This document shows, piece by piece, positions 1-6,280 of a DNA stretch of 14,551 bases. Every line of letters starts with the position of its first letter. Positions within the stretch are counted from its first letter, which is position 1. The DNA is taken from assembly GCA_027023165.1 (NCBI GenBank), contig JALVWX010000050.1:1-14551 (forward strand), read 5' to 3'. The DNA is from Thermococcus sp. GTDB taxonomy: Archaea; Methanobacteriota_B; Thermococci; Thermococcales; Thermococcaceae. The notes beneath the pieces were generated by a model, which had not been told where the DNA came from, searched no databases, and was given only the letters and a program-made list of their open reading frames with translations. The position numbers and the translations under genes are program-made.

Positions 1-105
1 GTGGAAGTTAGATATCCAGGCTATTACACCGTTCCAAAGGAGATTGCCGCCGAGGCAATAGAAACGGCGAGAAAGGTTCTGGAGTTCGTGCTTGAGAGGA
101 TTTGA
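1..105 (+). CDS. C-terminal fragment of a HEPN-domain protein (5' end outside window)
   Basis: An open frame enters at base 1 and ends with TGA at 103-105, giving 34 residues that contain RYPGYY, then an acidic/Ala-rich helix ending ETARKVLEFVLERI. A RYP(G/D)-type segment followed by a final amphipathic helix is the usual C-terminus of archaeal HEPN proteins, often partners of MNT nucleotidyltransferases in toxin-antitoxin pairs. This is recognition of a short tail only; the catalytic RxxxxH region would lie upstream and cannot be checked. The next gene starts 10 nt downstream, so the two are probably cotranscribed. Confidence 0.55.
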   Translation: MEVRYPGYYTVPKEIAAEAIETARKVLEFVLERI

Positions 106-115
106 GGTGTCTCCG

Positions 116-604
116 ATGAATGCCCTCGAAGAAATCTTTGAAGGGAAAGAGCGAATCGCAATCTGCGGTATAGGAAACGACATAAGGGGAGACGATGCCT
201 TTGGCGTGCTCGTTGCGGAGAGGCTGAAGGAACTCCTTGACAATCCAAACGTCCTCGTGATAAACTGCGGTGAGGTTCCAGAGAACTACACGGGGAAGAT
301 AGAGGATTTCAAGCCGGACCTAGTGGTTTTCGTTGATGCCGTTGACTTCGGCGGTGAAGTCGGGGAGTACATAATAGCCGACCCAGAGGGGACGATAGGC
401 GAGGGGGTCTCGACCCACGGACTTCCGCTGAAGTTTGTGACCCAGTTCATGAAGACGATGGTCAAGGCGGAGTTCGTGCTTATAGGCTGTCAGCCCGGCT
501 CGACGGGGTTATTCCAGGAGCCGAGCGAGCTGATAAAGAAACGTGCAGAAAGGCTGGCGGAACTGCTGGCAGGGATTCTGAAAAGCAGAAGAGACGGGAA
601 GTAG
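116..604 (+). CDS. hycI: Hydrogenase maturation endopeptidase, HycI family
   Basis: This 162-aa protein belongs to the family that removes the C-terminal peptide from the large subunit of [NiFe]-hydrogenases after nickel insertion. Visible signatures are the N-terminal GIGNDIRGDDAFG segment (residues 18-30), FVDAVDFG (72-79) and STHGLPL (99-105). By comparison with E. coli HycI, the nickel-sensing ligands would be Asp27, Asp74 or Asp77, and His101. The length fits the family (about 150-160 aa). I chose the ATG at 116 rather than the TTG at 92 because a GAGGTG ribosome binding site (104-109) sits six bases before it, overlapping the end of the upstream frame. The likely substrate is the HycE-like large subunit encoded at 4479-6278, which still carries a 30-residue tail after its last Cys motif. 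The gene is on the opposite strand from that operon, so it is not cotranscribed with it. Confidence 0.9.
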   Translation: MNALEEIFEGKERIAICGIGNDIRGDDAFGVLVAERLKELLDNPNVLVINCGEVPENYTGKIEDFKPDLVVFVDAVDFGGEVGEYIIADPEGTIGEGVSTHGLPLKFVTQFMKTMVKAEFVLIGCQPGSTGLFQEPSELIKKRAERLAELLAGILKSRRDGK

Positions 605-639
605 AACTCGTAATTTTAAAGTTAGGGATTTCCGTTAAT

Positions 640-660
640 TTTCGATTTTAAAAAGCGAAA
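640..660 (+). terminator. Possible transcription terminator downstream of hycI
   Basis: The stretch after the hycI stop is A/T-rich with several T-runs. It contains an inverted repeat, TTTCG (640-644) pairing with CGAAA (656-660), around a self-complementary TTTTAAAA core. Archaeal termination mostly needs T-rich tracts on the coding strand, which occur here. This is weak evidence by eye only. Confidence 0.3.
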
Positions 661-705
661 GGTATGGCATCTCTACGGAGAGGGAGAATGTTTTGATTAA
701 CGATA

Positions 706-719
706 GGGTTTTATAACCC
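706..719 (+). promoter_or_regulatory. TATA box embedded in a perfect inverted repeat, promoter of the TA-like pair
   Basis: TTTTATAA at 709-716 is a good archaeal TATA box, about 26 bases before a likely start site near 738, just ahead of the ATG at 742. Transcripts would be almost leaderless. The box lies inside a perfect inverted repeat, GGGTT-TTAT-AACCC (706-719). That is suggestive of an operator for autoregulation by the antitoxin-like gene product, as is common for toxin-antitoxin operons. The operator role is inference. Confidence 0.5.
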
Positions 720-741
720 GTCGTGGAACTCAAGGATAGTT

Positions 742-1095
742 ATGGCCTCGGATGTAAAGGCTATTGAGATGATGCTCAAGAATGATGAAAATGTCAGGCG
801 TTCTATTAGTGAGTGGATTGTCCAGCTCGCGAGGAAGATTCACGAGAGGCCTGAGGACATAGTGTGGTTCTTCAACGAGATGAAGAGAAGGAAGGAATGG
901 GAAGAAAAGCTGAAGGGATTTGAGAGAATGACTGATGACGTTCCTCCCGAGGAATTATTTGAGATTGCCGTTAAAGAGGCCGAGAGCTCTGGCGAGCTTA
1001 AAGGGAGTGTTGAAGACCTCCTACTCAAAGCTAGGGGGGATTTAAGAAAGTTCGAGAGGATTGAGGCGAAGCTAAAACGCCTTGGAGTGATTTGA
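742..1095 (+). CDS. Hypothetical helical protein, putative antitoxin partner of a PIN toxin
   Basis: This 117-aa protein is rich in Lys, Glu and Arg and looks almost entirely alpha-helical, with a charged C-terminal half. I see no enzyme motif, transmembrane segment or cysteine. I do not recognise the family. Its role is inferred from position: the stop codon (TGA, 1093-1095) directly abuts the ATG of a PIN-domain gene at 1096, an arrangement typical of small antitoxin-toxin pairs in archaea, and a TATA box stands just upstream. The start is the ATG at 742; no strong ribosome binding site precedes it, in keeping with a near-leaderless transcript. It could equally be an unrelated helical protein. 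Confidence 0.7.
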   Translation: MASDVKAIEMMLKNDENVRRSISEWIVQLARKIHERPEDIVWFFNEMKRRKEWEEKLKGFERMTDDVPPEELFEIAVKEAESSGELKGSVEDLLLKARGDLRKFERIEAKLKRLGVI

Positions 1096-1577
1096 ATGGC
1101 CAAGGCTAGAATCAAGGTGGTTCTTGATACGTCGATTCTCGTTAGTGCATTGAAGTCGAAAATCCAAGACGTTTGCCTTCGTGGAGGATTCTCAAGGCTC
1201 TTGTTTCCGGAGAAATTGAAAACTACATCAGCAGGGAGATTTACGAGGAAATGAGCTATACCCTCATGAAGGTTGCGGAGAGAACTAAACGAGAAGTCTT
1301 GGCCTTGCATCTTCTCAACTTGGTCAAAAAGAAAAGCATCATGGTTCGTCCCCGGCGGAAGTTTTCCGATGACCCTGAGTTTCTCAAAAAACTGAAAGAC
1401 TCTAGCGATGCCAAGTTTTTTGACGTTGCTTATGCCAAGAAGGTGGATTATCTCATCTCAGAAAACACGAGGTACATTGTCCAGATGAGGGATGAGGCAA
1501 CGAAAACTTATCGTTTTGACGGGAGAAAGGTTAAAATCCTGAGAGCCAGAGAGTTCGTAAGAGAAGTTTTGAGATAA
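1096..1577 (+). pseudogene. PIN-domain toxin-like ribonuclease, frameshifted
   Basis: Two frames together spell one PIN protein (resembling the 'PIN family putative toxin' group). Frame one starts at ATG 1096 and gives KVVLDTSILVSALKSK, the first beta-strand with the first catalytic Asp, but then runs out of similarity and stops near 1252. The other frame supplies the rest from about 1161 to the TAA at 1575-1577: WRILKALVSGEIENYIS, later FFDVAYAKKVDYLISEN. One extra A in the AAAA run at 1159-1162 would join them as ...ALKSKNPRRLPSWRIL..., a natural PIN sequence of about 160 aa. The usual final Asp (VTxD) appears as Asn in LISEN, so catalysis may be weak even if the frame were intact. The break could be a real inactivating deletion or a sequencing error; I see no convincing programmed slippery site. 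Confidence 0.75.
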
Positions 1578-1634
1578 CTTTTATCAGGTTAGTGCCCTTG
1601 AGACAACACTGAAAAGGCGTTGAGCAGGCCAAAT

Positions 1635-2225
1635 TCATAGAACTCTTTCCCGAATGCCCCTAATCCTCCCCAGATCCTCCCGCGTGTTCACATTGAAGAA
1701 GCTCTCCCTCCACTCCTCGGGGAGGCTTTCGATTTCGATGTAGCAAGCTTCGCTTTCCCTTATCGCCTGGTTTATGGCGTACTGCTTACTCTTGATTTTT
1801 TCTTCCAGAAAGGGCCTGAACTCCTTCGAATAAGCGGCATGGAGGGGTTCAAGGTAGCCGTTGCTCCACCGCGGAACGCAGGCGGGCTTTTTAGCTCGAT
1901 TAAAGCGCTCGATTATGAGGTCAACAAACTCTGGAACGAGGAGGGGCATGTCGCCGGCAACGACGAAGGCATCGCCGAGGGACAGAGCAGTGTAGATGCC
2001 CCCGATAGGCCCGACGAGGAGTTCGTCAACGACCACTCGATAGCCGAGGCCCTTGAGCTTTTCGGAGTTTTCCCGGGAGGCCACTAGAATGACTTCATCT
2101 ATCCCCCCAGCCGATTCGAGCCTCTCAATCGTGTGAAGTATAAGGGGTTTCCCGGAAATTTTAAAGAGGAGCTTGTCACCCCCGAAGCGCTTTCCCCTTC
2201 CGCCGGCTAAAACCGCACCTATCAT
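1635..2225 (-). CDS. mobA: Molybdenum cofactor guanylyltransferase MobA
   Basis: This 196-aa protein attaches GMP from GTP to Mo/W-molybdopterin, giving the dinucleotide cofactor used by DMSO-reductase-family enzymes such as the FdhA encoded in this operon. Signatures are the N-terminal nucleotide-binding loop [13 protein letters not shown] (residues 6-18), [18 protein letters not shown] with the metal-binding Asp, EPLHAAYS, and the C-terminal [10 protein letters not shown]. The length is normal for MobA. The start is the ATG at 2225, which begins MIGAVLAGG; it overlaps the stop of the preceding nucleotidyltransferase-like gene by four bases (ATGA), indicating translational coupling. It is the last gene of the long minus-strand transcription unit and faces the PIN gene tail-to-tail across a 57-base spacer. 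Confidence 0.92.
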   Translation of the reverse strand: MIGAVLAGGRGKRFGGDKLLFKISGKPLILHTIERLESAGGIDEVILVASRENSEKLKGLGYRVVVDELLVGPIGGIYTALSLGDAFVVAGDMPLLVPEFVDLIIERFNRAKKPACVPRWSNGYLEPLHAAYSKEFRPFLEEKIKSKQYAINQAIRESEACYIEIESLPEEWRESFFNVNTREDLGRIRGIRERVL

Positions 2226-2668
2226 TCCCCGTCCTCCCTGTCCACGGGAATGTACTCTATGGTGCTGAGGTACTGGACGTGCTTCATGACCGTTTTGGGA
2301 TTCAACATCTCCTCCTTTAGCCACTCAAAGTAGCCGTCCCTGTCGTAGGCTATCTCGTAGTTCACGAAGACGTCGAGGTAGCCGGAGTGAAAGTTCTCGG
2401 CTTCTTCCCTCGTGTAAAGCTCGAAGGAAACGTGATAGCCGTACTTCTCCTCTATCGGGTCTCTAACCCTTTCAACGAAGTCTGCAACGCGGTTCATTTT
2501 AACCGGATCGTAGGGCTTGTCGATTATCACAACGACGTCTATTTCAGGAAAGCTCGGATCCCAGAGATGCCTTCCGTAGAATACGATCGACAGCAAATTG
2601 TCCCCGTAGAACTCCCTAACGAGTCTTATCAGTTCTTCCTTCGCCTTCTTCAGCGTCTCCGCGTCCAT
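2222..2668 (-). CDS. Nucleotidyltransferase-fold (MNT-like) protein of unknown role
   Basis: This is a 148-aa protein with the core of the minimal nucleotidyltransferase fold. A helix is followed by [23 protein letters not shown] (residues 27-49), which matches the family pattern hG[x]...[DE]h[DE]h, with Gly32 and the metal-binding pair Glu42/Asp44. The usual Ser after the Gly is Arg33, and the third acidic position appears to be Glu83 (SFELYT), so it is divergent. The start is ATG 2668, preceded by GGTGAAGGG; a longer in-frame extension upstream lacks a ribosome binding site. It overlaps mobA by four bases and follows the 108-aa gene after 38 bases. The tight link with mobA suggests a role around cofactor or FHL assembly, but it could be a stray antitoxin-type MNT protein. 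The substrate is unknown. Confidence 0.75.
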   Translation of the reverse strand: MDAETLKKAKEELIRLVREFYGDNLLSIVFYGRHLWDPSFPEIDVVVIIDKPYDPVKMNRVADFVERVRDPIEEKYGYHVSFELYTREEAENFHSGYLDVFVNYEIAYDRDGYFEWLKEEMLNPKTVMKHVQYLSTIEYIPVDREDGE

Positions 2669-2694
2669 CCCTTCACCCCCAGAAAAGTTTTGGA

Positions 2695-2706
2695 TGAAAA
2701 TAAAAA
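2695..2706 (-). terminator. T-rich tract after the 108-aa gene, possible partial terminator
   Basis: Immediately after the stop codon of the 108-aa gene, the transcribed (minus) strand reads TTTTTATTTTC. T-runs of this kind can cause archaeal RNA polymerase to terminate. Because the next two genes have no obvious promoter of their own in the 38-base gap, readthrough is likely, so this may only reduce expression of the two distal genes. Confidence 0.3.
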
Positions 2707-3033
2707 TCAATCGAAGGTCGGCTGGTAGCGGTACTCGATGTGGAGCTTGCTCTCCGAGTCAAGCTTCTCCATGGCCGCCAGCAGGGTCTTTCTGTCCTCC
2801 TGGGGTAACTCCTCCAGCGGGAGCTTCATGATGTTCTGGGGTTCTATATCGAACTTTCTGGCCTCCTCATCGACTCCAAGGACCCTCTTAAGGAGCCTCA
2901 CCGCTTCCTCGCTCAGCTCGCCCTCCTCCTCGATTATCAGCATGTCGCCGGCGAAGTGGCCAGTTATCCTGGCCGAGTACTCCGGATAGTCCTCGAACCT
3001 GAAGCGGTAGAGCTTCCAGGGCACTTCAGACAC
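2707..3033 (-). CDS. Conserved-looking hypothetical protein in the FHL operon
   Basis: This is an acidic soluble protein of 108 aa with no cysteines, signal peptide or membrane segment, so it is not an electron carrier. The N-terminal half (WKLYRFRFEDYPEYSARITGHFAGDMLIIEEEG) looks like a small beta-sheet; the second half is helical and charged. I do not recognise the family. It overlaps the end of mhyH by eight bases if the GTG at 3033 is used; an alternative GTG at 3024 follows a GGGTGT sequence and would give 105 aa. The coupling to the last hydrogenase gene suggests an assembly or accessory factor (E. coli HycH occupies a similar place), but sequence similarity to HycH is not evident to me. 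Confidence 0.7.
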   Translation of the reverse strand: MSEVPWKLYRFRFEDYPEYSARITGHFAGDMLIIEEEGELSEEAVRLLKRVLGVDEEARKFDIEPQNIMKLPLEELPQEDRKTLLAAMEKLDSESKLHIEYRYQPTFD

Positions 3034-3859
3034 CCGCCGTCACGGGGTACTTCTCCTTGAGTGCCTCCCCCCACTCGCGGTACTCCTTGACGAGGCGCCA
3101 GAACTCGTTCTCAAGAAAGCGCATGGCCACGTTTATCCTGGAATCCTTCTCCCTCAGCGCGTAGCCGGTGATGAGGTCGTGCAGCTTCTCCTGAGGGTTA
3201 TCTGGAGCTTCATCGTAAGCCCTTCCGACGAGGTTGATAAAGTCCTCAAGGACTGCGTCGCGGTCGTAGTAGCCCACCACCCTTCTAAGCTCCTCCCTCA
3301 GCGTGAGCCAGTAGCGGAGGGGTATCGGCCTGTCCGGAATCCTGAACTTTATCTCGTTCTCTTTGCCCGGCTCTTCCGCGGGCGGGAGGGCTATCCAGTA
3401 CTCGCCCTTCATCTTCTTCTCCTTGATGCCGAGGAGCTGAGCTACACCGTAGAGTATCTCCTCCGGGCTTGGAGGACAGCCGGGGATGTACATGTCTATC
3501 GGGACTATCATCTCCGGCCCACCGCTCCTGAGCCTGTCCCTTCCGCGCTGGGGTGAGGTGTTGTAGAGGGCGTAGCTGTTGTAAAAGATTCCACCGCTTG
3601 AGGCGCAGGTTCCTATGGCAACCACTATCCTCGGCTTCGGGGGCATGGCCTCGTAGGCCTTCTTCAGGGCTATCCTCGTCTGCCTGGTGAGCGGCCCAGT
3701 GATGAAGAGCACATCGGCGTGCCTTGGGTTGGGAACGACCTTAACACCGAGCCTCTCGATGTCGTAGTAGGGGCTGAGAACGTCAAGCACCTCAATGTCG
3801 CAGCCGTTGCACGAGCCTGCGTCAACGTGATAGACCCATACTGACTTCAATCTGCTCAT
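3026..3859 (-). CDS. mhyH: Hydrogenase small subunit MhyH (HycG/NuoB-like)
   Basis: This 277-aa protein should hold the single [4Fe-4S] cluster nearest the Ni-Fe site and pass electrons from the ferredoxin subunit MhyG to MhyF, on the cytoplasmic arm of a group 4 hydrogenase. The four cluster ligands are visible in the NuoB pattern: Cys17 and Cys20 (SCNGCDIE), Cys85 (GTCASSGG) and Cys128 (PGCPPSPEE). The C-terminal 130 residues are charged and helical, comparable in length to E. coli HycG (about 255 aa) rather than the shorter NuoB. There is no signal peptide, as expected for energy-converting hydrogenases. The start is the ATG at 3859, sharing one base with the mhyG stop (TGATG) and preceded by GGTGAGGAG; a GTG one codon earlier is also possible. 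The mhy names follow the T. litoralis FHL operon as I recall it. Confidence 0.92.
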   Translation of the reverse strand: MSRLKSVWVYHVDAGSCNGCDIEVLDVLSPYYDIERLGVKVVPNPRHADVLFITGPLTRQTRIALKKAYEAMPPKPRIVVAIGTCASSGGIFYNSYALYNTSPQRGRDRLRSGGPEMIVPIDMYIPGCPPSPEEILYGVAQLLGIKEKKMKGEYWIALPPAEEPGKENEIKFRIPDRPIPLRYWLTLREELRRVVGYYDRDAVLEDFINLVGRAYDEAPDNPQEKLHDLITGYALREKDSRINVAMRFLENEFWRLVKEYREWGEALKEKYPVTAGV

Positions 3860-4479
3860 CACTCCTCACCCCCGTCCTTTTCTTCCACCTCTCCCACGAG
3901 CATGAAAGCCGGGTAGACGTTGCCCTCCGTTTCCCTGAGCTTGACGACGGTTCTGCGCATCTTCTCCTCCTGCGTGAGCTTTATCCTGTCCTCAAGGGCG
4001 TACATATCAAAGATTTCCTTCGGCAGGATGTTCCTGACGTACTCTATCTGCCTCTCGGTGAAGTCGAGGTATTCCCCGCACTCCTCGCAGTAAGCTAACT
4101 TGTGCTCGACGACCTCGACCAAATCCTCTTTGTTATCAGTTGCTATCTCGAATCTTGTTGTGGGTTCCATTGCTCCCGTCGGGCAGACCTCTATACAGCG
4201 CGCACAGCGTATGCAGCGCGCCGCGTTGTAGGTGAGCCTTTTCACGCCGTGTTCCTTGTCCCACTCCATTATAAGAGCGTCCGGCGGGCAGGCGTTGACG
4301 CAGGCCCCACAGCCTATGCACTTCTCGGGGTTGATGTGCGGTATTCCCCTGTACTCTGGCGGCTTCTCGATGTCGATAAAGGGATAGGGGGTGGTGACCG
4401 GGGCCTTCTTGCCGAACTTCTCGACCTCAAAGCGGTCCCACTCCTTCAGCCTCTCGCTGTAGGCCGGAGCCTCGGCCAT
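3859..4479 (-). CDS. mhyG: Ferredoxin-like hydrogenase subunit MhyG (HycF/NuoI-like)
   Basis: This is a 206-aa protein with two [4Fe-4S] motifs of the CxxCxxCxxxCP type: Cys54/57/60 with Cys64 (CIGCGACVNACP), and Cys89/92/95 with Cys99 (CIRCARCIEVCP). This is the NuoI/HycF pattern that wires the electron-input module to the NuoB-like small subunit. An additional CxxC (Cys131, Cys134 in YCEECGEYL) follows and could bind another metal together with residues elsewhere or from a partner. The N-terminal 50 residues contain the PYPFIDIEKPPEYRG segment that probably anchors the protein on the membrane arm. The C-terminus is acidic. The ATG at 4479 shares one base with the mhyF stop, so the two are translationally coupled. 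Confidence 0.92.
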   Translation of the reverse strand: MAEAPAYSERLKEWDRFEVEKFGKKAPVTTPYPFIDIEKPPEYRGIPHINPEKCIGCGACVNACPPDALIMEWDKEHGVKRLTYNAARCIRCARCIEVCPTGAMEPTTRFEIATDNKEDLVEVVEHKLAYCEECGEYLDFTERQIEYVRNILPKEIFDMYALEDRIKLTQEEKMRRTVVKLRETEGNVYPAFMLVGEVEEKDGGEE

Positions 4480-6278
4480 CAGAACACCCCCCTGTACTTG
4501 ATGGAAAGCTCGTTGAACTCGGCCTCAGTGAGGACCTTCACCTTTCCGGTGTTCACGTCGACGAACTGAACCCTCTCGGTACAGGAGTAGCACGGGTCTA
4601 TGCTCGCTATGATGAGCGGTGCGTCCGCAACGTGGTAACCCTTGAGCATCTCCGGCACAGCCGGCAGGTTGTTGTAGGTCGGGGCGCGGACCTTCCAGCG
4701 GTAGACCTTGTTCTTCTCGCCGGTCATGACGTAGTGAACCACTTCACCGCGGTGGGCCTCGGTGAAGCCCAGTGCCTCCTCGTACTCTGGCAGTTTCCCA
4801 ATCGGAACCATTATGTCCCCGCCAGGCATCTGGTCGATGAGCTGCTCGACGATCCAGATGCTCTCGAACAGCTCGTCCATCCTGACGAGGACTCTGGCCA
4901 AAACGTCGCCCTCCTTGTAGACCGGAACCTTGAAGTCCACCTCGTTATAGGCCATTGCCGTCTTAGTTGCCTGATCCTTTCTAGTGTCGATTCTCCTTCC
5001 GCTCGCCCTTGCCGTCGGCCCAAGGACGGAGTAGGCCTTGGCGACCTTGTAGGGCAGTATTCCAACCCCCTCGGCGCGCTTGATGAAGGTGTTGGTGTTG
5101 AGTGCTATGTCGAGGAACTTCTTAGTTTCTTCACGTATCTGCTTGACGACCTTGAGGACCTCCTCCTTCCTGTAGTCGAGTAGGTCCCTCCTCACGCCGC
5201 CGACGATGTTCATTCCGTACTGTTTTCTGTTTCCAGTTAAGCGCTCCACGAGCCACATGACCGGCTCGCGGATGCGCCAGGAGTGCATGAAACCCGTGTC
5301 GTAGCCGACCATGTGGGCGGCGATGCCAACCCAGAGGAGGTGGTTGTGTATCCTCTCAAGCTCCAGGAGTAGTGTCCTTATATAGCGTGCCCTGTCGGGG
5401 ATTTCAACGTCGGCCAATCTCTCAACGGCCATAGCGTAGGAAACCGAGTGCTGGTAGCCGCATATACCGCAAATTCTCTCCGCAAGGAAGAGCACCTGGT
5501 TGTACGTTAACCTTCCCTCTCCGGTCTTCTCGATACCGCGGTGGGAGTAGAAGCCGCGGTAGTCGACATCAACGATCTCCTCGCCCTTGACGAAGAGCCT
5601 GAAGTGGGCCGGCTCTTCGATACCCATATGAACCGGACCCATCGGAACCAGCGTCGTGTCCTCGGGCTTCTCCTTGAACTCAACCTTCGGCTCGGTTATC
5701 GGCGAGTGCCTGTAGTCCATGTCCTTCCTGAGGGGATAGACGCCATCCGGAAAGTCCTCCGGGAGGATGAGCCTCCTGGGGTCCGGGTGGTTGAGGGGCT
5801 TGAAGCCGAGTAAATCCTTGACTTCCCTCTCTATCCACAGTGCCGCCGGAAGTTTCTGAGCCACGCTCGGGAAGCTCGGGTCGTCCTCCGGCAGGTAGGC
5901 CCTCAGGAAGACATAATAGTTCTCGTCCATGTTGAAAGGCTCCACCTGGACGTTGAGGAATGGCATGTAGACGAAGTGGCCGTTGAGCGGTCTCTCGTCG
6001 GTTCCAACCGCCGTTGAGAGGTGGGTCTCCTTGAACTCCGGGTGGTTGTGCCACCAGAGCACGGCCTCCGGAAGCACCTCGCGGTCGATTGTGAACATAT
6101 ACTGACCGTAGGTCATCCTCTTACAGCCCTTGATGTGCTCCTTGAAGGCCTCGTAGAAGTCCCTGAGGCCCTTCCTTTCGGAGAGTATTCTTTCAACGTC
6201 GGCCTTCGCACAGCGGCCGTCCTCACAGGCCTTGCATTCAAACTCGAAGTGAGCCTCCAAATCCTTCGTAGTCACCAT
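4479..6278 (-). CDS. mhyF: [NiFe]-hydrogenase large subunit MhyF (HycE-like, NuoC-NuoD fusion)
   Basis: This 599-aa catalytic subunit reduces protons to H2. Residues about 60-190 form a NuoC-like domain (ALWIEREVKDLLGFK, DFPDGVYPLRKDMDYR). Residues about 205-599 form the NuoD-like large subunit. The Ni-Fe ligands are the pairs RICGICGYQHS (Cys270, Cys273) and DPCYSCTER (Cys563, Cys566). Processing presumably occurs after Arg569, as in E. coli HycE, leaving a 30-residue tail to be removed by a HycI-type protease like that encoded at 116-604. The one-chain NuoC-NuoD fusion and the DPCYSCT(E/D)R motif point to a group 4a (Hyc/Hyf-like) enzyme. The N-terminus has an unusual CxxCx4C cluster (Cys15, Cys18, Cys23). 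I use the ATG at 6278, preceded by GGTGGTGA; GTG codons at 6284 and 6287 would add two or three residues. It begins two bases after the mhyE stop. Confidence 0.95.
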   Translation of the reverse strand: MVTTKDLEAHFEFECKACEDGRCAKADVERILSERKGLRDFYEAFKEHIKGCKRMTYGQYMFTIDREVLPEAVLWWHNHPEFKETHLSTAVGTDERPLNGHFVYMPFLNVQVEPFNMDENYYVFLRAYLPEDDPSFPSVAQKLPAALWIEREVKDLLGFKPLNHPDPRRLILPEDFPDGVYPLRKDMDYRHSPITEPKVEFKEKPEDTTLVPMGPVHMGIEEPAHFRLFVKGEEIVDVDYRGFYSHRGIEKTGEGRLTYNQVLFLAERICGICGYQHSVSYAMAVERLADVEIPDRARYIRTLLLELERIHNHLLWVGIAAHMVGYDTGFMHSWRIREPVMWLVERLTGNRKQYGMNIVGGVRRDLLDYRKEEVLKVVKQIREETKKFLDIALNTNTFIKRAEGVGILPYKVAKAYSVLGPTARASGRRIDTRKDQATKTAMAYNEVDFKVPVYKEGDVLARVLVRMDELFESIWIVEQLIDQMPGGDIMVPIGKLPEYEEALGFTEAHRGEVVHYVMTGEKNKVYRWKVRAPTYNNLPAVPEMLKGYHVADAPLIIASIDPCYSCTERVQFVDVNTGKVKVLTEAEFNELSIKYRGVF

Positions 6279-6280
6279 AT

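Noticed and set aside
1159..1162. Programmed -1 ribosomal frameshift in the PIN gene
   Set aside because: The bases do not form an X-XXY-YYZ slippery heptamer in the zero frame and no downstream structure is apparent; a one-base deletion explains it better.
1573..1585. GATAA-CTT-TTATC inverted repeat at the end of the PIN gene as a terminator
   Set aside because: A five-base A/T-rich stem with no following T-run is too weak to call; the 57-base convergent spacer shows nothing else clear.
1..2668. HEPN fragment and MNT-like protein as one HEPN-MNT toxin-antitoxin pair
   Set aside because: They are about 2 kb apart on opposite strands, each coupled to other genes, and the MNT motif is atypical.
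4632..5183. Long plus-strand open frame of 183 codons inside mhyF
   Set aside because: It lies opposite a strongly conserved hydrogenase gene, has low-complexity composition (many Val, Leu, Asp) and no promoter or ribosome binding site; it is a GC-rich shadow frame. The same holds for those at 3179-3556, 11510-12049 and 12617-13309.
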